Assembly (NCBI GenBank): GCA_963281255.1 | Contig: OY725491.1 | Coordinates: forward strand, 4,824,857 to 4,888,856 | Source of the DNA: Aphrocallistes beatrix | Lineage: Eukaryota > Porifera > Hexactinellida > Sceptrulophora > Aphrocallistidae | DNA length: 64,000 nt | Direction: 5' to 3' | Shown: one piece after another, positions 1-11,773 of the stretch | How the letters are laid out: every line of letters starts with the position of its first letter | How positions within the stretch are numbered: position 1 is the stretch's first letter | Notes under the pieces: model-generated | The model's database searches: none | Seen by the model: only the letters and a program-made list of their open reading frames with translations | What the model was told of the DNA's origin: nothing | Program-made: the position numbers and the translations under genes

Positions 1-2935
1 TTGCTTTGTTAGAAGCTGGCGCTGATCCCAACCAAATCCTGCTAGACAGCAAACTGTGTCCACTGAACTATGCAGCGAAGTACGGGAGGGCTCGACTTGT
101 GAAGGAATTAGTGAAGTATGGAGCTACAGCGAACAGAGATGACATTTCTGAGCCGATTATACACTCAGCTGTGTCTGGTGGCAATTATGATGTTACCAAG
201 TACGTATCTGGTTTTAGACACAGATATTTGAGTTCAATTTAAGCCTGTATCAGTTAGTCGTTATTTTGGTTTAACTCAAATGGCATTTGGGGTTGAACCA
301 AGTGTATTGTAATAAGCTAACTAGTACTCGCTCCAAGTGAGGTAAACTTGAATTCACTACTAGAAAGATTCAAGTTGTGGTTACGAGTTAGTAGGTCTGT
401 TTCATCTCTTGATGGTTTAGAACTTGTTCATCGTATCTTAATAACCACCACGAATGAACAACATCTACTTGTATGCCAGTGGTTCTCAAACTTTTACACG
501 ATGTACCATTTCAGCAAATATTAAGGCCTCCGCGTACCGCCCATAATGACAGATATTTAAACTTTATATTTTTAACGTAAAATGAGATACCTCCACGTGC
601 CACAGTTTGAGAAAGGCTGATCTATGCTATTGTAACTTGATACACGCCATGGACCATAATCATTAGTTCGAAAGTATTTTGGGAAAATTGTCATTAATTC
701 GACTAGACTTTTGGACAGTTAATATTCCCAATTCATGACTCCATTATTAACTGCGTGCTTAATATTCTAACACCTACTCAATGTTATAATTGTACTTCCA
801 ATAGATTACTATTGGAAGAATGTGGTTGTGAAGCTACAACAGAATACGAAGTGAATACGATAGTTAAGAAACCATTATGCATCGTTATTGAGAATGGATT
901 CGTCCCTCTCATCAAGCTGCTGCTAGACAATGGTGCCAGTGTTGTGGAGAGTGTCAGCTCCTTTGATAAGCAGAAACCTATCCACATCGCGATCAGAAGT
1001 AACCAGAGACACGCACTGCAGATACTGCTGGAGAACGGAGCCAACCCAGACGACAAGACAGAGTCAGAAGCCACTCCAGCACAGCTAACCATGACTGACA
1101 GTAAAGACGCAGCTAACCTCCTCGCACTGCTGATCTCTTACGGGATCAGCTTCACCAAGAGAGATGTGTACGATAACACGTTGCTGCACACGATAGCCAA
1201 CCAAGGAGCTGTCAGATGTGCAGACTTCTTCCTCAAGTACCTCTACGACCACCACTTCAACCAACTGAAAGGACTCCTGGTGGAAGAGAAAGGACTGAGA
1301 GATGAGACACCACTTCAGATGGCGATCAGTACGAAGAGTGAACAGGTGTTGATGGTGTTCTTCAGACACATCATTGATGTGGACCCGGATTATTTCCGAG
1401 ACAATCCCTCAATCTTCCACAAACTCATTGAAAACGAGCTTTACGAAGCACTGAAGTCCCTCTTAGATTGTCACGTCTATGAGAGGTTCGTTGATGTGGA
1501 ATTGCAGCCCAAATTCCTCGACTCAATCGACTCCGAAAATCCCTACCCTGATAATCCGAAGTATAATCAATTCGAGCAGTCTTTCCTCCATAAATTACTC
1601 GATTGTCCAGATCCGTTAGTGAAGTACCATCCGATGGTTAGCATTGTGGTGAGGGAGAAACTACGTTTCTACCGTTGGTGGTATGTGTTCACTGGCCTCC
1701 TTTATCTATTCTTTCTAATTTCTCTGTACTATGCATTGATTCAGGCTTCATATCTCTGTGATGACATGCTCTTGCTTTATGATGATGATTTCAGCAAGGG
1801 GAGAGCATTCTGTGAGGTCGTAGTGGTTATCTATGGCATATTCTTCGCAATTGATATCATTTTAAAATTGTTAGTATTTTACATTCGAGTGCATAAAAAA
1901 GTCCAATTAGAAGCAGAAGGTGCAAGTCACTTATATTTCTTCTACAAAATATTTTTCCGCTCCATTTGCAGCGTGCATTGTATCAGTATATATTCTACGA
2001 TCGACTTGTGGAGCATTTCATCTCTGATATTTCTCATCATCACAAGCATAGCTACTGCAACTGTTCAGTGGACATTTGCCTCTTTCACGTTAATTCTATT
2101 CACACTCAAACTCTTCAAGTATGTGCGTGTGATTCCATCACTGGGACTGTACTTGCGTTGTGTATTTGCAATCGTATTTTGTGATGTCCCGAAATTTTGT
2201 GTGATCATCCTAGTTCTCCTCTTGGCCTACTTTGGTGGGATCCATTTAGCGGCTAGGCGTCAATTTTCCATTTCCGGTCAGGCCCCAGAATTCTACGATT
2301 CCAATAATTGTCGGAATCTATCCTGTGCAGGCACATCTTGGTTTAGCGATCTTACAAAATGCTATGACTTAAGAGTTCCTTTGTTGTCTGGAGTCTTATT
2401 TCTTATCGAAGGTTCGGAGCTAGATTTTTTTTCCTTCTTGAACTCAAACTTTCTTTTCACGTTCGTATACCTCGCATTTGCATTTGTTATTATCGTGATA
2501 ATGCTGAATGTATTGATTGCACAGTTCGTATTTACTTATAATCAAATGATGCAATTGGAACCTTTTCATTTTAATATTGAATTGGTGGTCAATTGTGAAT
2601 ACAGTTCAACCATTGCATTTTTGTTCGGCAGATTCTTTAGACGCTATACTTCAGTTGATGTTAAGAGGATTAGTACAACTGCATGGAGAGAACTGCGTAA
2701 AAGGAATCCTGAGAAGCCAGTTAGTGTTCTCATTAAGGAGAGTAGTGAGTCTATAAAGAAGAATGGCGACTCGATTGAATCCAATCAGCAAAATGCTTTA
2801 TTTAATTATGAGTGGATCCAGGATAACGTTATTGAGCTCAAACGGAATCAAGAAAAAGCGAATGCATTGAATATGACATTGGAGAGTAAAATTGCTTCTC
2901 TCGAAGAGAAAATCATCCAACTTCTGAACAAGTGA
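1..2935 (+). CDS. Ankyrin-TRP channel, copy L (3' part, two exons)
   Basis: The gene is cut by the window start. Exon 1-199 ends in phase 2 at a GTACGT donor, the intron is 200-804, and the last exon is 805-2935. The join restores an ankyrin helix (YDVTK-LLLEECGCE). Ankyrin-like units follow (KPLCIVIENG, KPIHIAIRSN, NTLLHTIANQG, TPLQMAIST), then six membrane segments beginning near FYRWWYVFTGLLYLFF. The last segment ends in NVLIAQFVFTYNQM, the TRP S6-to-TRP-helix pattern. The C-terminal tail is charged and probably coiled coil. By family it is a cation channel of the plasma membrane with a cytosolic ankyrin spring, closest in style to TRPA/TRPV; the ligand is unknown. Up to about 1847 it is nearly identical to the minus-strand copy at 28395-34327. 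From S3 onward it is a clearly different sequence. The apparent Met codons at the edges of the open stretches are not starts. Upstream exons lie outside the window. Confidence 0.88.
477..619. mobile_element. hAT-type MITE in the TRP-L intron
   Basis: Ends are CAGTGGTTCTCAAAC on the left and GTTTGAGAAAGGCTG on the right, the Charlie-like hAT terminal pattern. The flanks TTGTATGC and ATCTATGC resemble a decayed 8-bp target duplication. It is non-coding and absent from the matching intron of the other TRP copy. Confidence 0.65.
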
Positions 2936-3144
2936 AATTTTCTTAGTTTGAAATGTGATTATATATTTTCTGGTTCTAGTATTAGGTTATGTCATAGCCT
3001 ACTCTAATAATGCCTCACAGTAAAATAACCAAGGATGCGGTAATGGCCGAATGGATTAATACACGATTAGCCTAAAATCGTTAATCATGTAGGATAGGCA
3101 TTAAGAATGTATTACGAGCATATATAAACATGGTATCAAAGTAC

Positions 3145-3445
3145 ACAAGCGCGCTTCGCTTGCTTGCGCTGCGCGGCTGGCGGACACTTTGTGTCCGCCG
3201 GAGGCTCCCTTCGGTCGCCTGGGGTCACATTGATTAATTATAAGGGAGATAACATCTCTAAATACGTCTGTCCTACTGCTATAATCAATATCGCACGAAA
3301 AATCACCAAATTTATCAATTTTTAAAATTTTGATGAGTAATGATGACTCATAACAAAGTGATGAGTCATCATTTTTTGATGATAGTTACAGAGAGATATA
3401 TATATACACACATACACACACATTAATCGAGTTTTAATAGTAAAG
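3145..3445 (-). mobile_element. Helentron-like non-autonomous element, internally deleted
   Basis: Read on the minus strand it begins CTTTACTATTAAAACTCGAT, passes a CA/TA microsatellite and a shortened body, and ends in GC-rich hairpins closing with AAGCGCGCTTGT. The opposite arm of the surrounding fold-back shows the empty site CAAAGTAC/ATATATCC, so insertion made no target duplication. That fits Helitron/Helentron transposition. The body lacks about 250 bases present in the copies near 59-60 kb. Confidence 0.6.
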
Positions 3446-4216
3446 ATATATCCGTTGTCAAAATTTCGATTATTCATCATATCATTGCGCAACAGGTCAT
3501 TATATGGAGGATTTTGGCAATTTTTTAAGCTGTTTTAAGCCTACTTCTAAATGTTATTAAGGTATAATTTTTGTTTAGAACTAAGATTAGTACGAGTTGA
3601 TCTAAGAATTTTTCAATGGAATGTTGTTGCATTCCTGCGTTGCTATGGTAAAGCATTTTGATCAGTTTGAGCCATATCCTGCAAACTGTAAGAACTAGGT
3701 CTTCAAATTTGATCGTATTTGATAAGCAATTGGCTACTTCCTATTAGGTAATAATACAAATTTGACTTCTAAATTCACAGACTACAGAGTTATGCGACAA
3801 TTTAGTGCTTTGGTCACATTCTTAAAATCAACCCATAACTCAAAACTCGTTGAATTTAGAAGTTAAAGTTGTATTATCACCTAATAGGAAGTAGTCCATT
3901 GCCTATCAAACACGATCAAATTTGGAGCTCTAATCATTGCAGTTTGCATGAAATGGCCCAAACTGACCAAAATGCTTGACCATAGCAACGTAGGAATGTA
4001 ACAACATTCCATTGAAAATTTCTGAATTTTTCAAATTTTCTTGTACTAATCTTGGTTCTACACAAAAATTGTCCTTAGAATGACCTGTTGCGCAATGATA
4101 TGATGACGACAAATTTTTCCAACGGATATATGTACTTTGATGCCATGTTTATATATGCTGGTAATACTTTCTTAATGCCTATTCTGCATGGTTAACGATT
4201 TTAGGCTAATCATGTA

Positions 4217-5547
4217 CTACGGACGTTCAATAAGTTCTGATCAGTACACTGTAAAACATTTAAAATACACAATAAACAAGTTGTTAATGTTTTATTTTTC
4301 AAAATACTCCCCATGATTATTGATACAGCGTTGTAAACGTTCTAACCATTGTTCAAATACTTTTTTATAGTCCTCTGGAGGTATAAGGTTTAGACACTGA
4401 AAAATCGCCGAACCCAGTGCTGCATTTGTGTCGAAATGACGACCAGAAAGGTACTCTTTTAGCTTCGGGAATAATTAAAAGTCACAAGGAGCTAGGTCTG
4501 GACTGTAGGGTGGATTCTCAAGCTCAACCATCCCCATGCTTGCAATTTTGGCTTTGCCCTGCTTGGTTTTGTGAGGGCGGGCATTATCGTGCAATAATTT
4601 TAACCCTTTCGCTCCAGTACTAGGTTTTCGTTTAAAAAGTCTTTGTTCAACTTCACGAAGACACTGGTTTGTATAGAAATTCCCTGTAATGGTTTGTCCT
4701 TTTGGAACTATTATCTGAGCAACTGGGCCATATCCATCAAAGAATATACAGTACATCACCTTGGATGACCTGAAATCGGGCCTAGGGATCATTGGTGGAT
4801 CTGAGTGGCTCTCCTTCCACACCTTATTCGCTTCTTTAGATAGAGGTGTGCTATACTGTACCCACGTTTCATCACCAGTCAATACTTCAAATAAACGACG
4901 AGGGTCAGCTCCTTTATGCAATTTTAAGAGGTTTCGGCAACATCTAACCCTGGTTGCCATTTGGGCCTTTGTTAAGCAATGAGGGACCCATCGGGCACAA
5001 ACCTTTGATAAATTTAGTTTTGACTTTAGAATGTGATCAACACTTCCCGTTGAGATCCCAATAATATGAGCTAACTCTTTACCAGCGATATTAGGATCTG
5101 TATCAACGAGTTCCTTAATAGCACTGGAATACTTGGGGACAACCGCCGTAACAGGTGCTCCAGCCCGAGGGTCATCTTCCACAGACTCTCTACCTACCCT
5201 AAAGCGCTGGGCCCATCGTCTGACTCCAGGATAAGATAGAGCACCTTTCATACCGTAGACTTGCACCAAGTCAACATGTATATCGTGCGCAGATTTCCCG
5301 AGCAGAGTACGAATCTTAACGTATGATCTCTGTTCAACATAAGAATTCTTCTTTGATGACGACATAATTGATTAGTATGCAAAATCGGGTTTACAAAATA
5401 ATGTGTAAATCAATAAGTAAATGTAATATCAAGATGAAATAAAAACTGACAATTGATAGAATAAACATATTCTATGAGCGAATTATGGTACTTGTACAAT
5501 ATAGTCATGTTATCTCTTAATGATCAGAACTTATTGAACGCCCGTAG
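4217..5547 (-). mobile_element. mariner element (DD34D) inserted in the F1 fold-back
   Basis: Terminal inverted repeats of about 30 bp start CTACGGACGTTCAATAAG on the left; the right end is the complement with two differences. It is flanked by TA. The left arm of the fold-back shows the uninterrupted sequence with a single TA, which proves the insertion and its boundaries. The length of 1331 bp is normal for a mariner. It contains one transposase frame with a single stop. Confidence 0.93.
4292..5365 (-). pseudogene. mariner transposase with one internal stop
   Basis: Start ATG at 5365 (MSSSKKNSYVEQRS). The N-terminus is helix-turn-helix (RRWAQRFRVGRESVEDDPRAG, the mariner linker). The catalytic part has LTGDETW, HDNARPH and PPYSPDLAPCDF, giving DD34D spacing. 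A TAA codon at 4475-4477 follows CDF, where mariners usually have a Trp or Tyr. The same frame continues LFPKLKEYLSGRHF to a normal end HGEYFEK at 4292. The full frame is 357 codons, a typical mariner length. The protein would lack only the last 60 residues if translation stopped there. Everything else looks intact, so this is a young copy that is probably inactive. Confidence 0.9.
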
Positions 5548-5630
5548 TATTAATCCATTCGGCTATTACTTCATCCCTAGTCCATGATTTTCAGTCTACT
5601 GTAGGGCATTATTAGAGTAGGCTATGGTTA

Positions 5631-6213
5631 TATATATTCTCTTGTTAATTTTGCATATTTAGGCTTGAAATTTTATTTATACAATTACTATGTAATATAC
5701 TGTAGTAGGATTAGTTTGTTTCAATTATTGCATTTTGATGTGTAAATTCTTAAGTGTAAGTGTGCTCAGCTTGTAATCTTTTAAACAATAAGGTGAATAT
5801 CGCTTAATACTATGCATAAAACTAGCTGGAAAATCGCTAAATTCGTAGTTAAAATAGCCTATTGGACAATAAAATGATGACTAATCATAATTTTTACAAA
5901 TGGAAATGTGCACTTTTTAATACATTCTTTGGTAAACAACCTAAGTAAAATTTTTCGCAATTTATTCAGATTTCAGATTTCATTTTTATATTTTTCCGGA
6001 TTCAACTAATCGGAATAACCCTGGACCCTCAACCCAATTTTCAGGTAGATTTTGTGAATTTAGTCAAAATATTGGTGTAGATACCAATTGGCACTAATAC
6101 TGTCAATACTAATTTAGCATCACGGGGGCATACTAGAATTGACAAATCGAGGAGGCAGATGCCTCAGCGAGTAAGTCTCAGCCTTGGCCAAGAGACGATT
6201 GCCAGAAATACTA
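5631..6213. other. No recognisable feature
   Basis: AT-rich non-coding sequence between the F1 fold-back and a MITE. I see no gene, RNA or repeat I can name. Confidence 0.5.
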
Positions 6214-6398
6214 CAGTCAGGGTCGTTTATTATGAACCCGCTTAATATGAACATTCGTTTATTATGAACTAACCTCCTGGTCCCAATTTCATTCTTTAGA
6301 TTGGATTTGTATTGAATCAAATTCGCTTAATATGAAGTATCTCTATTATGAACAGATTTTTTGGTCCCCTGGTGGTTCACAATAAGCGACCCTGACTG
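6214..6398. mobile_element. Tigger/pogo-type MITE, family CAGTCAGGGTCG (copy 1)
   Basis: Flanked by TA. The ends are CAGTCAGGGTCGTTTATTAT and the complement of CAGTCAGGGTCGCTTATTGT. The motif TTATTATGAAC is iterated inside on both strands. A second copy of near-equal length lies at 51838-52021. Non-coding. Confidence 0.8.
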
Positions 6399-6810
6399 TA
6401 TATAAAAAGAGACAACTGCCTCTTCTACCTCAAGGATAGTCACGCCCCTGAGTTTGCTTGTAAATCAGTGGTTTTCATCCTTCAACAGGTGGATGAATGA
6501 CGTCATTAGTTCACTATTTAGGAAAATGCTAGAATCGCAACAGTTATATGCCTCCACTGATTTTAAAATGAGTTACCGTTCTTCGTTTGGCATTTGATTA
6601 TGCTACAGGCGTACGAACACATGTGTAATATCATGTATGCTTAATTCGCTTTTTGGTCGATTCTCGCATCATATAATCTTGTTCCACAGCAATATATACT
6701 CTAATTAGAAGCACTTCCACACTCAAATGGGCTTGGACCAGGGATGGATTAGTATAGTTAGGGGATTTCACAACATGAATCAAAGTTTTTCCTAGACACG
6801 ATAGATCTTA

Positions 6811-7945
6811 AAAATGTATTACCAGCATATATAAACCACTTATCAGAGTACTCTCTAAATATCATAGTTTACATTATAAGCCAATTTACAATGTACGTCC
6901 AAAATTTTAAACTGCTCCATAACTGTATAACTTATATTTAGAGTGATCAGTGCATTATAGGTGAATAGAAGTCGCCTATTTCCTACCTGATGACCTAGAA
7001 TTTGTAATTTCCGAGATATAATCCAAATGAGTCAAATTACATTTCTTTAGCAGCGCAGGACTGTGTAAAGATTCCGATGATATTTTCCACTTATTTCTAG
7101 ACTACTGGTTCAAATTTAGATTTCATGTGATAATTAGACATTAATGATGGATTATCCTTACTATTAAAACTCGAGTAAAGTTTATATATGTATATATATA
7201 TACAAGCGCGCTTCGTTTGCTTCGCTTCGCGGCTGGGGAACACTTTGTGTCTGCCGGAGGCGTCTGGGGTCACATTGATTAATTATATGGGAGATAATAT
7301 ACGCCTGTCCTACTGTTATAATCGATATCGCACGAAAAATCACCAAATTTGTCAATTTTAAAAATTTTGATGCATAATGATGTACAGAAAGCTGATTTTT
7401 GGCATGAGGGAGTCTTTTGGCTATGGCTCCACTAGGTTCTGAGCTCAAACGAAAATATCGACTCATCATGGAATTATGACGTCATTGTCACCTTTTTATA
7501 ATTAGAAATTTCAGTTTTTCGACCATTACTCAGCCATTTTAGGTGATAGAAGGCTGAGATTTTAATAGAATGTGTATATTAATATTCTTCACATATACCA
7601 TTAAAAAATGATGACTGATCACTCTGTTATGACGTATTCATTACGCATCAAAAATTTTAAAATTGACAATTTTGGTGTTTTCGTGCGATATCGATTATAA
7701 CAGTAGGACATATGTATTTTGAGATGTTATTTCCCTTATAATTAATCAATGTGAACCCAGGGGCCCAAAGTGCGTCAGCCGCGCACCGCAAGCAAGCGTA
7801 GCGCGCTTGTAACTATAAAATGGTGAGAAAATGCCCTAAATTTGCTCAAAAAGGGCTCGTTGCTCAATGTGATGATGACGATCCACATTTGATTACGGTT
7901 TCGAGTACTCGGATATGTAGTTTATATATCCTGGTAATACAGTTT
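6811..7945. repeat. Fold-back element F1 (copy 2)
   Basis: The left end has ATGTATTACCAGCATATATA and the right end is the near-complement TATATATCCTGGTAATAC at 7924-7940. These are the same inner-arm termini as in F1 copy 1. The interior is occupied by a rearranged Helentron-like element at 7155-7817. Confidence 0.65.
7155..7817. mobile_element. Helentron-like element, rearranged (hairpin at both ends)
   Basis: A 5' motif ATCCTTACTATTAAAACTCG leads into a TA run. Next comes an inverted piece of the GC-rich hairpin end (TACAAGCGCGCTTCG), then normal body sequence ending in GTAGCGCGCTTGT. The inverted piece joins the body near 7382. This looks like two partial copies fused head to head. Confidence 0.5.
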
Positions 7946-9298
7946 TAATATTCTAACATAAAAGCATGAATTGTTGATTCCCCATTGAATTAACGTTATT
8001 TCACTAATCAGAACAAATTCACTAATCCAAACAATTCTTTACATCATTGGTACAGAGCTGTTCTGATTATCGAGGGTGGACCTTATTGAATTTACTGTTA
8101 TCATCTTAGTTTTATGTTGTGGGAAAGAACACGTGCATTGCAATTATTTAAAGTGTGTGTTTATCTTTGTTCCTTATTTGTTTGGTACAGCCATGTTTGT
8201 TTGCTTGTTTTAATGCAAACTGGACAATGACATTTGTACTCAACATACAAATTCTCTGAATGTATTGCTTTTGTTTTACAGCTCTGTGGTCGATTACGAT
8301 TCAGACGTTCTTATTAGAATGTACAGTAAGTTCTCTCTAACAGTTCACCTTGATTCCTCAACTTGTTAATAATTGAAGATAAAACACCGTTAACCAACCC
8401 TTCAAAGTGTCCACTGTTCCTTAGTAGTCCATCTGGAACAACTTCCCCATGTACAATTAGAGGGAACACCTTCTCATCCATAGTATTCTATATCGTAATG
8501 CAAGAGTTGGCAATTAGGGGTAAATTGCCCTGTCGGAGGTTATTTTTTTATGTGACGAGATTACAATAGTTCCTGGAGGCCTGGATAACGGAGATGCGCC
8601 GAGCTTTTGACATGAGGTATTATTCAAAACTAATTAACGACCACTGTACTAAGAGAATATCACGAAATAATTTTGGTTTACACAGATCAGCTATCTCTGA
8701 TCCTAAGTTTATTTGTATTATTTCTGAGCTCTTTTAGATATCAATTGTGGAGGTGGTTGCAGATATCCTAGGTAGAGCTTTGGATGTAGTGAGTAGAAAT
8801 TATCAAGATGGTAATTATCATAGAGATCTGATACCTCATTCAGTATAGTCATATTGGAAAATATTTGAAGAGATAATTAAGGATGACTTTCGAAAGGTTT
8901 AATATATTTATGCTAGTGATTCCATTCAAGAAGCAGTTTATATCCAAAATGGTTGAATTGTCAATTATATTCATGAATACGTAATTTGAGCAGGGTGATA
9001 TAAAATAAAGCAATACGAAATTGTGGTTTTTCTGATAAATAATTAAATTAGTGTCTATCACCAGCTAAAATAGCATCACACAATAGTTTAATTTAAATGA
9101 TGTCAAAGTATAAAGCATCAGGTTTAGAATTATAGTGACTGATACAGTTATTTACTATTTCAAGAGAAATGTTAGATATTACAAATTATTGGGAAGGATT
9201 CATGATGTCATGTTCGAATCCTACTAATCCCCAAACTAGCACTGGACCCATTATATACGTATATCCTTAGCATGACTTGCAATTCAGAAGATTGACCT
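7946..9298. other. No recognisable feature
   Basis: Non-coding AT-rich sequence. Open frames at 8363 and 8849 are short, resemble nothing, and lack codon-like composition. No named repeat end was found. Confidence 0.45.
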
Positions 9299-9660
9299 TA
9301 AAAGTGTATCACCGACATTTATAAACAATATATTAGCAGCACACAAATCCGTTGTCAAGTTTTGTCACCATCGTGTTGCGCAAGGTGATTTCTTGCTTAT
9401 ATATTAATTTTAAAGGTATCATTGATGTTTAATTAACGTGAAAATCTCACAATATAGTCCTATTGTTTAGAAATATGTGGAAAATTCATTCGAATATTAA
9501 ACAATTCCTGTGTTGCTTATAAAATATTTGTAAACTGTGCTATATTATCTCGAAATTTGTAGTTTCTAGCCACTAATCAATAGTGTCATTTCATAGTAAA
9601 CGATTATATACAAATATCATAATTGTGCAAAGAAAGTGTATTGGCGTTGATTCGTACTTA
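9299..9660. repeat. Half of an F1 fold-back element
   Basis: Carries the F1 inner-arm landmarks in order: a variant of ATTACCAGCATATATAAA, then AAATCCGTTGTCAAG, then GTTGCGCAAGGTGA. No matching opposite arm follows. Confidence 0.5.
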
Positions 9661-9663
9661 ATA

Positions 9664-10130
9664 TGTACAAGCGCGCTTCTTTTGCTAGCACTGCGCGGCT
9701 TGCGGACGCATTGTGTCCGCAGAGTCGCCCTGTGAGCACCTGGAGTTACTCAATCTAGCCTATTTTGGGAATTTGTTTAATTTATAGAAACATTGTAAAC
9801 AAAAGTTAAAAATAATTTCTCATATAGATCCGAAAATATAATATTCTCTACACCCCTGAAAACCCCCTGTCAACCGTTGGAAGCTAGTCTCTATCCTTTT
9901 TTTGTAATTTGTACAATTATTTATATTGTGAGAGTGATACCGTACATAGTATTGTATAGAAAGGGTGTGAAAAATTGTTTTCCATTTTTTTTTGCAGAAG
10001 AAAATTTCGCTTAGATCTTAGAACTTAATCGTAGTCATATCATTTGACACCTACATGCCAATTTTCATATCCCTATGACTTCCCAATTCTTCAATCAATT
10101 CGGACAAACACAAAAAAACAAATCCTAGCA
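9664..10130 (-). repeat. Helentron-like subfamily H2, copy 1
   Basis: Begins with the hairpin end (ACAAGCGCGCTTC, GCGGACGCATTGTGTCCGC) but the body differs from the main family. It contains ACTCAATCTAGCCTATTTTG and AAAACCCCCTGTCAACCGTTG, which recur at 14775-15035 and 25304-25585. The downstream part, about 9990-10130, recurs around the element at 25910-27045. Confidence 0.55.
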
Positions 10131-10368
10131 TTTTAATATATGTATAAGATTCTACCATGTAGATTTTAAATTTCAAACACTGAAAACTCCACCGAAAAGA
10201 TGCATTGCATTGATACATCAGATGTGACGTGAGTCAGTAGTGTTGAGTATTCGTAGTTCTGTAATGTTCCCTTTAGAGACGACTTTAGTGTCAGCATACA
10301 TGTTTGACGTTATACTTTCACGAACAATCTTAATCCCATCTTACCGTAAGCATAAATGCACTTATATA

Positions 10369-11715
10369 CAGGGTGTTTCATAATTGATGCCCTATAACAC
10401 ACGATGAATTAACGCAACACTAACAGCTAAAAATCTAAGAATTCACTTTGAAATATAACCACCATGCAGTTTGATGCACTTATTTACTCTATTTGGCATC
10501 CCATTGTATAAATTTTCCAACATATCAGGCGAAAGTCTCGACCAGGCCAGTTTAATGTTATTTTCAAGCTTTTTCAGGTTGTGTGGAAGAGTCATCGTAT
10601 CCATATCACTTTTCATTATTGCCCATACATTTTCTATTGGATTGAGATCTGGGGAGTTACCTGGCCAAATACCTTTCTCCCAGAACGAAGGTATATTATT
10701 TTTTAACCACTCTTGAGACTTTTTCGAGTGATGGGCCGGTGCACCATCTTGTTGGAAAATTGAATTGGACATGTTGTGTACCATCTTTCTCTGGATAGTT
10801 GATCCTGTTTTTCGTTTTCGTTTATACGTGGCACTAAGAGTCTTCTTCAGAACTTCGTTTACATAGTAATCTGCAGTTACTGTTTGTCCAGGATCTATCA
10901 TGTGCAAATCGGAGACAGCCTGGTAAGAGATCATCCCCCATACCTGAATTTTAGGAGGGTGTTTTACCAGTTCTATGGGTGGAACATTGGACTTGTCAGG
11001 TGCCCAAATTCGATCATTCTGTCGATTGGGTGCATTGATCAGTTCAAAGGGACATTCATCTGAGAAAATAACTCTTTTCCATTCTTCTGTTGTCCAATTT
11101 TGTCGTGCCTTACAAAATTTCAATCGGTTTTCCCTCTGTTTTTCCGTTAATTTGGGTTGCCTTTGGCGTTTATATGGCTTGGTGTTAAGGGTATTCCGTA
11201 AATAGCGGTATACGGTGCTGTATGAGATAGAATACCCCTTAGATTTCAACTTCCGAGAGATGGATCTGGTTGATTGGTGTCTTTTCTTGGTAGACTTTGT
11301 GATGACCAATTTTGCTGGCATTGGGACGGATGTTTTTCGTCCACGGCCCCTTTTGTTTTCGAGTGAGTGACCTTCAAGAAAGCTAAGCCACCAACGACGA
11401 ACTGTTCGGATATTGACACCAGTCTGTTTAGCAACCTTTTTTTGCGTCAGCCCACCTTGCAACATGCCAACTGCCCGATTACGAGTTTGAACAGTCTGTT
11501 CTTTGACCATTAGTTTAGTAAATATTAATGGAATACCTAATTTCGGAGTAAGCAGATCAAAATAACGATTATAATGGAGCTAAATGCTTAACAAATGTTC
11601 ATTGGAGTCATACTATTGAGATGCAAGCTGAATCGATTAACTAGTAAAAGACTACTAGTGGGTATTCTATAAAGTGTGTTAAATCTGGATAGGGCATCAA
11701 TTATGAAACACCCTG
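10369..11715 (-). mobile_element. Tc1-type transposon (DD37E), looks intact
   Basis: Perfect 26-bp terminal inverted repeats begin CAGGGTGTTTCATAATTGAT and are flanked by TA on both sides. The length is 1347 bp. It carries one uninterrupted transposase frame. Its right end lies 59 bp upstream of the seven-pass gene start at 11774. Confidence 0.95.
10443..11510 (-). CDS. Tc1-type transposase, DD37E
   Basis: 355 residues from ATG at 11510 to a stop at 10443, uninterrupted. The N-terminal paired-type helix-turn-helix is around residues 10-60 (QGGLTQKKVAKQTGV, TVRRWW). A basic GRGRK linker follows. The catalytic core has VIFSDECPF, FQQDGAPAHH and SPDLNPIENVW. Thirty-seven residues separate the second Asp from the Glu, placing it in the DD37E group of the IS630-Tc1-mariner superfamily. 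The enzyme cuts and reinserts its own DNA at TA. No intron is needed and the frame fills the space between the repeats. With perfect ends it is the best candidate for a recently active element here. Confidence 0.95.
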   Translation of the reverse strand: MVKEQTVQTRNRAVGMLQGGLTQKKVAKQTGVNIRTVRRWWLSFLEGHSLENKRGRGRKTSVPMPAKLVITKSTKKRHQSTRSISRKLKSKGYSISYSTVYRYLRNTLNTKPYKRQRQPKLTEKQRENRLKFCKARQNWTTEEWKRVIFSDECPFELINAPNRQNDRIWAPDKSNVPPIELVKHPPKIQVWGMISYQAVSDLHMIDPGQTVTADYYVNEVLKKTLSATYKRKRKTGSTIQRKMVHNMSNSIFQQDGAPAHHSKKSQEWLKNNIPSFWEKGIWPGNSPDLNPIENVWAIMKSDMDTMTLPHNLKKLENNIKLAWSRLSPDMLENLYNGMPNRVNKCIKLHGGYISK

Positions 11716-11773
11716 TATATTGAATGAAAGAGGAATTATTAAGGAAGGCAGATAAATTATTTAGAGATATAGC

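Larger units (their letters stand above)
2988..5630. repeat. Fold-back element F1 (copy 1) carrying two later insertions
   Basis: Long inverted repeat. The left end contains CATAGCCTACTCTAATAATG and the right end is its complement near 5600-5628. Inner arms at about 3446-3790 and 3830-4135 match each other (for example the segment around TTGCGCAACAGG and the segment around CTTCCTATTAGGT). It is non-coding. A Helentron-like unit sits in the left arm and a mariner in the right arm. Related copies lie at 6811-7945, 23224-24095 and, as halves, near 9299 and 30690-31140. Confidence 0.8.

Noticed and set aside
784-1369. Minus-strand open frames under the TRP exon (and their mirror at 30051-30636)
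   Set aside because: Antisense shadows of a conserved coding exon; they recur only because the exon is duplicated.
9195-9230. GTTCGAATCCTAC, a tRNA B-box-like string
   Set aside because: No cloverleaf, A box or acceptor stem can be drawn around it.
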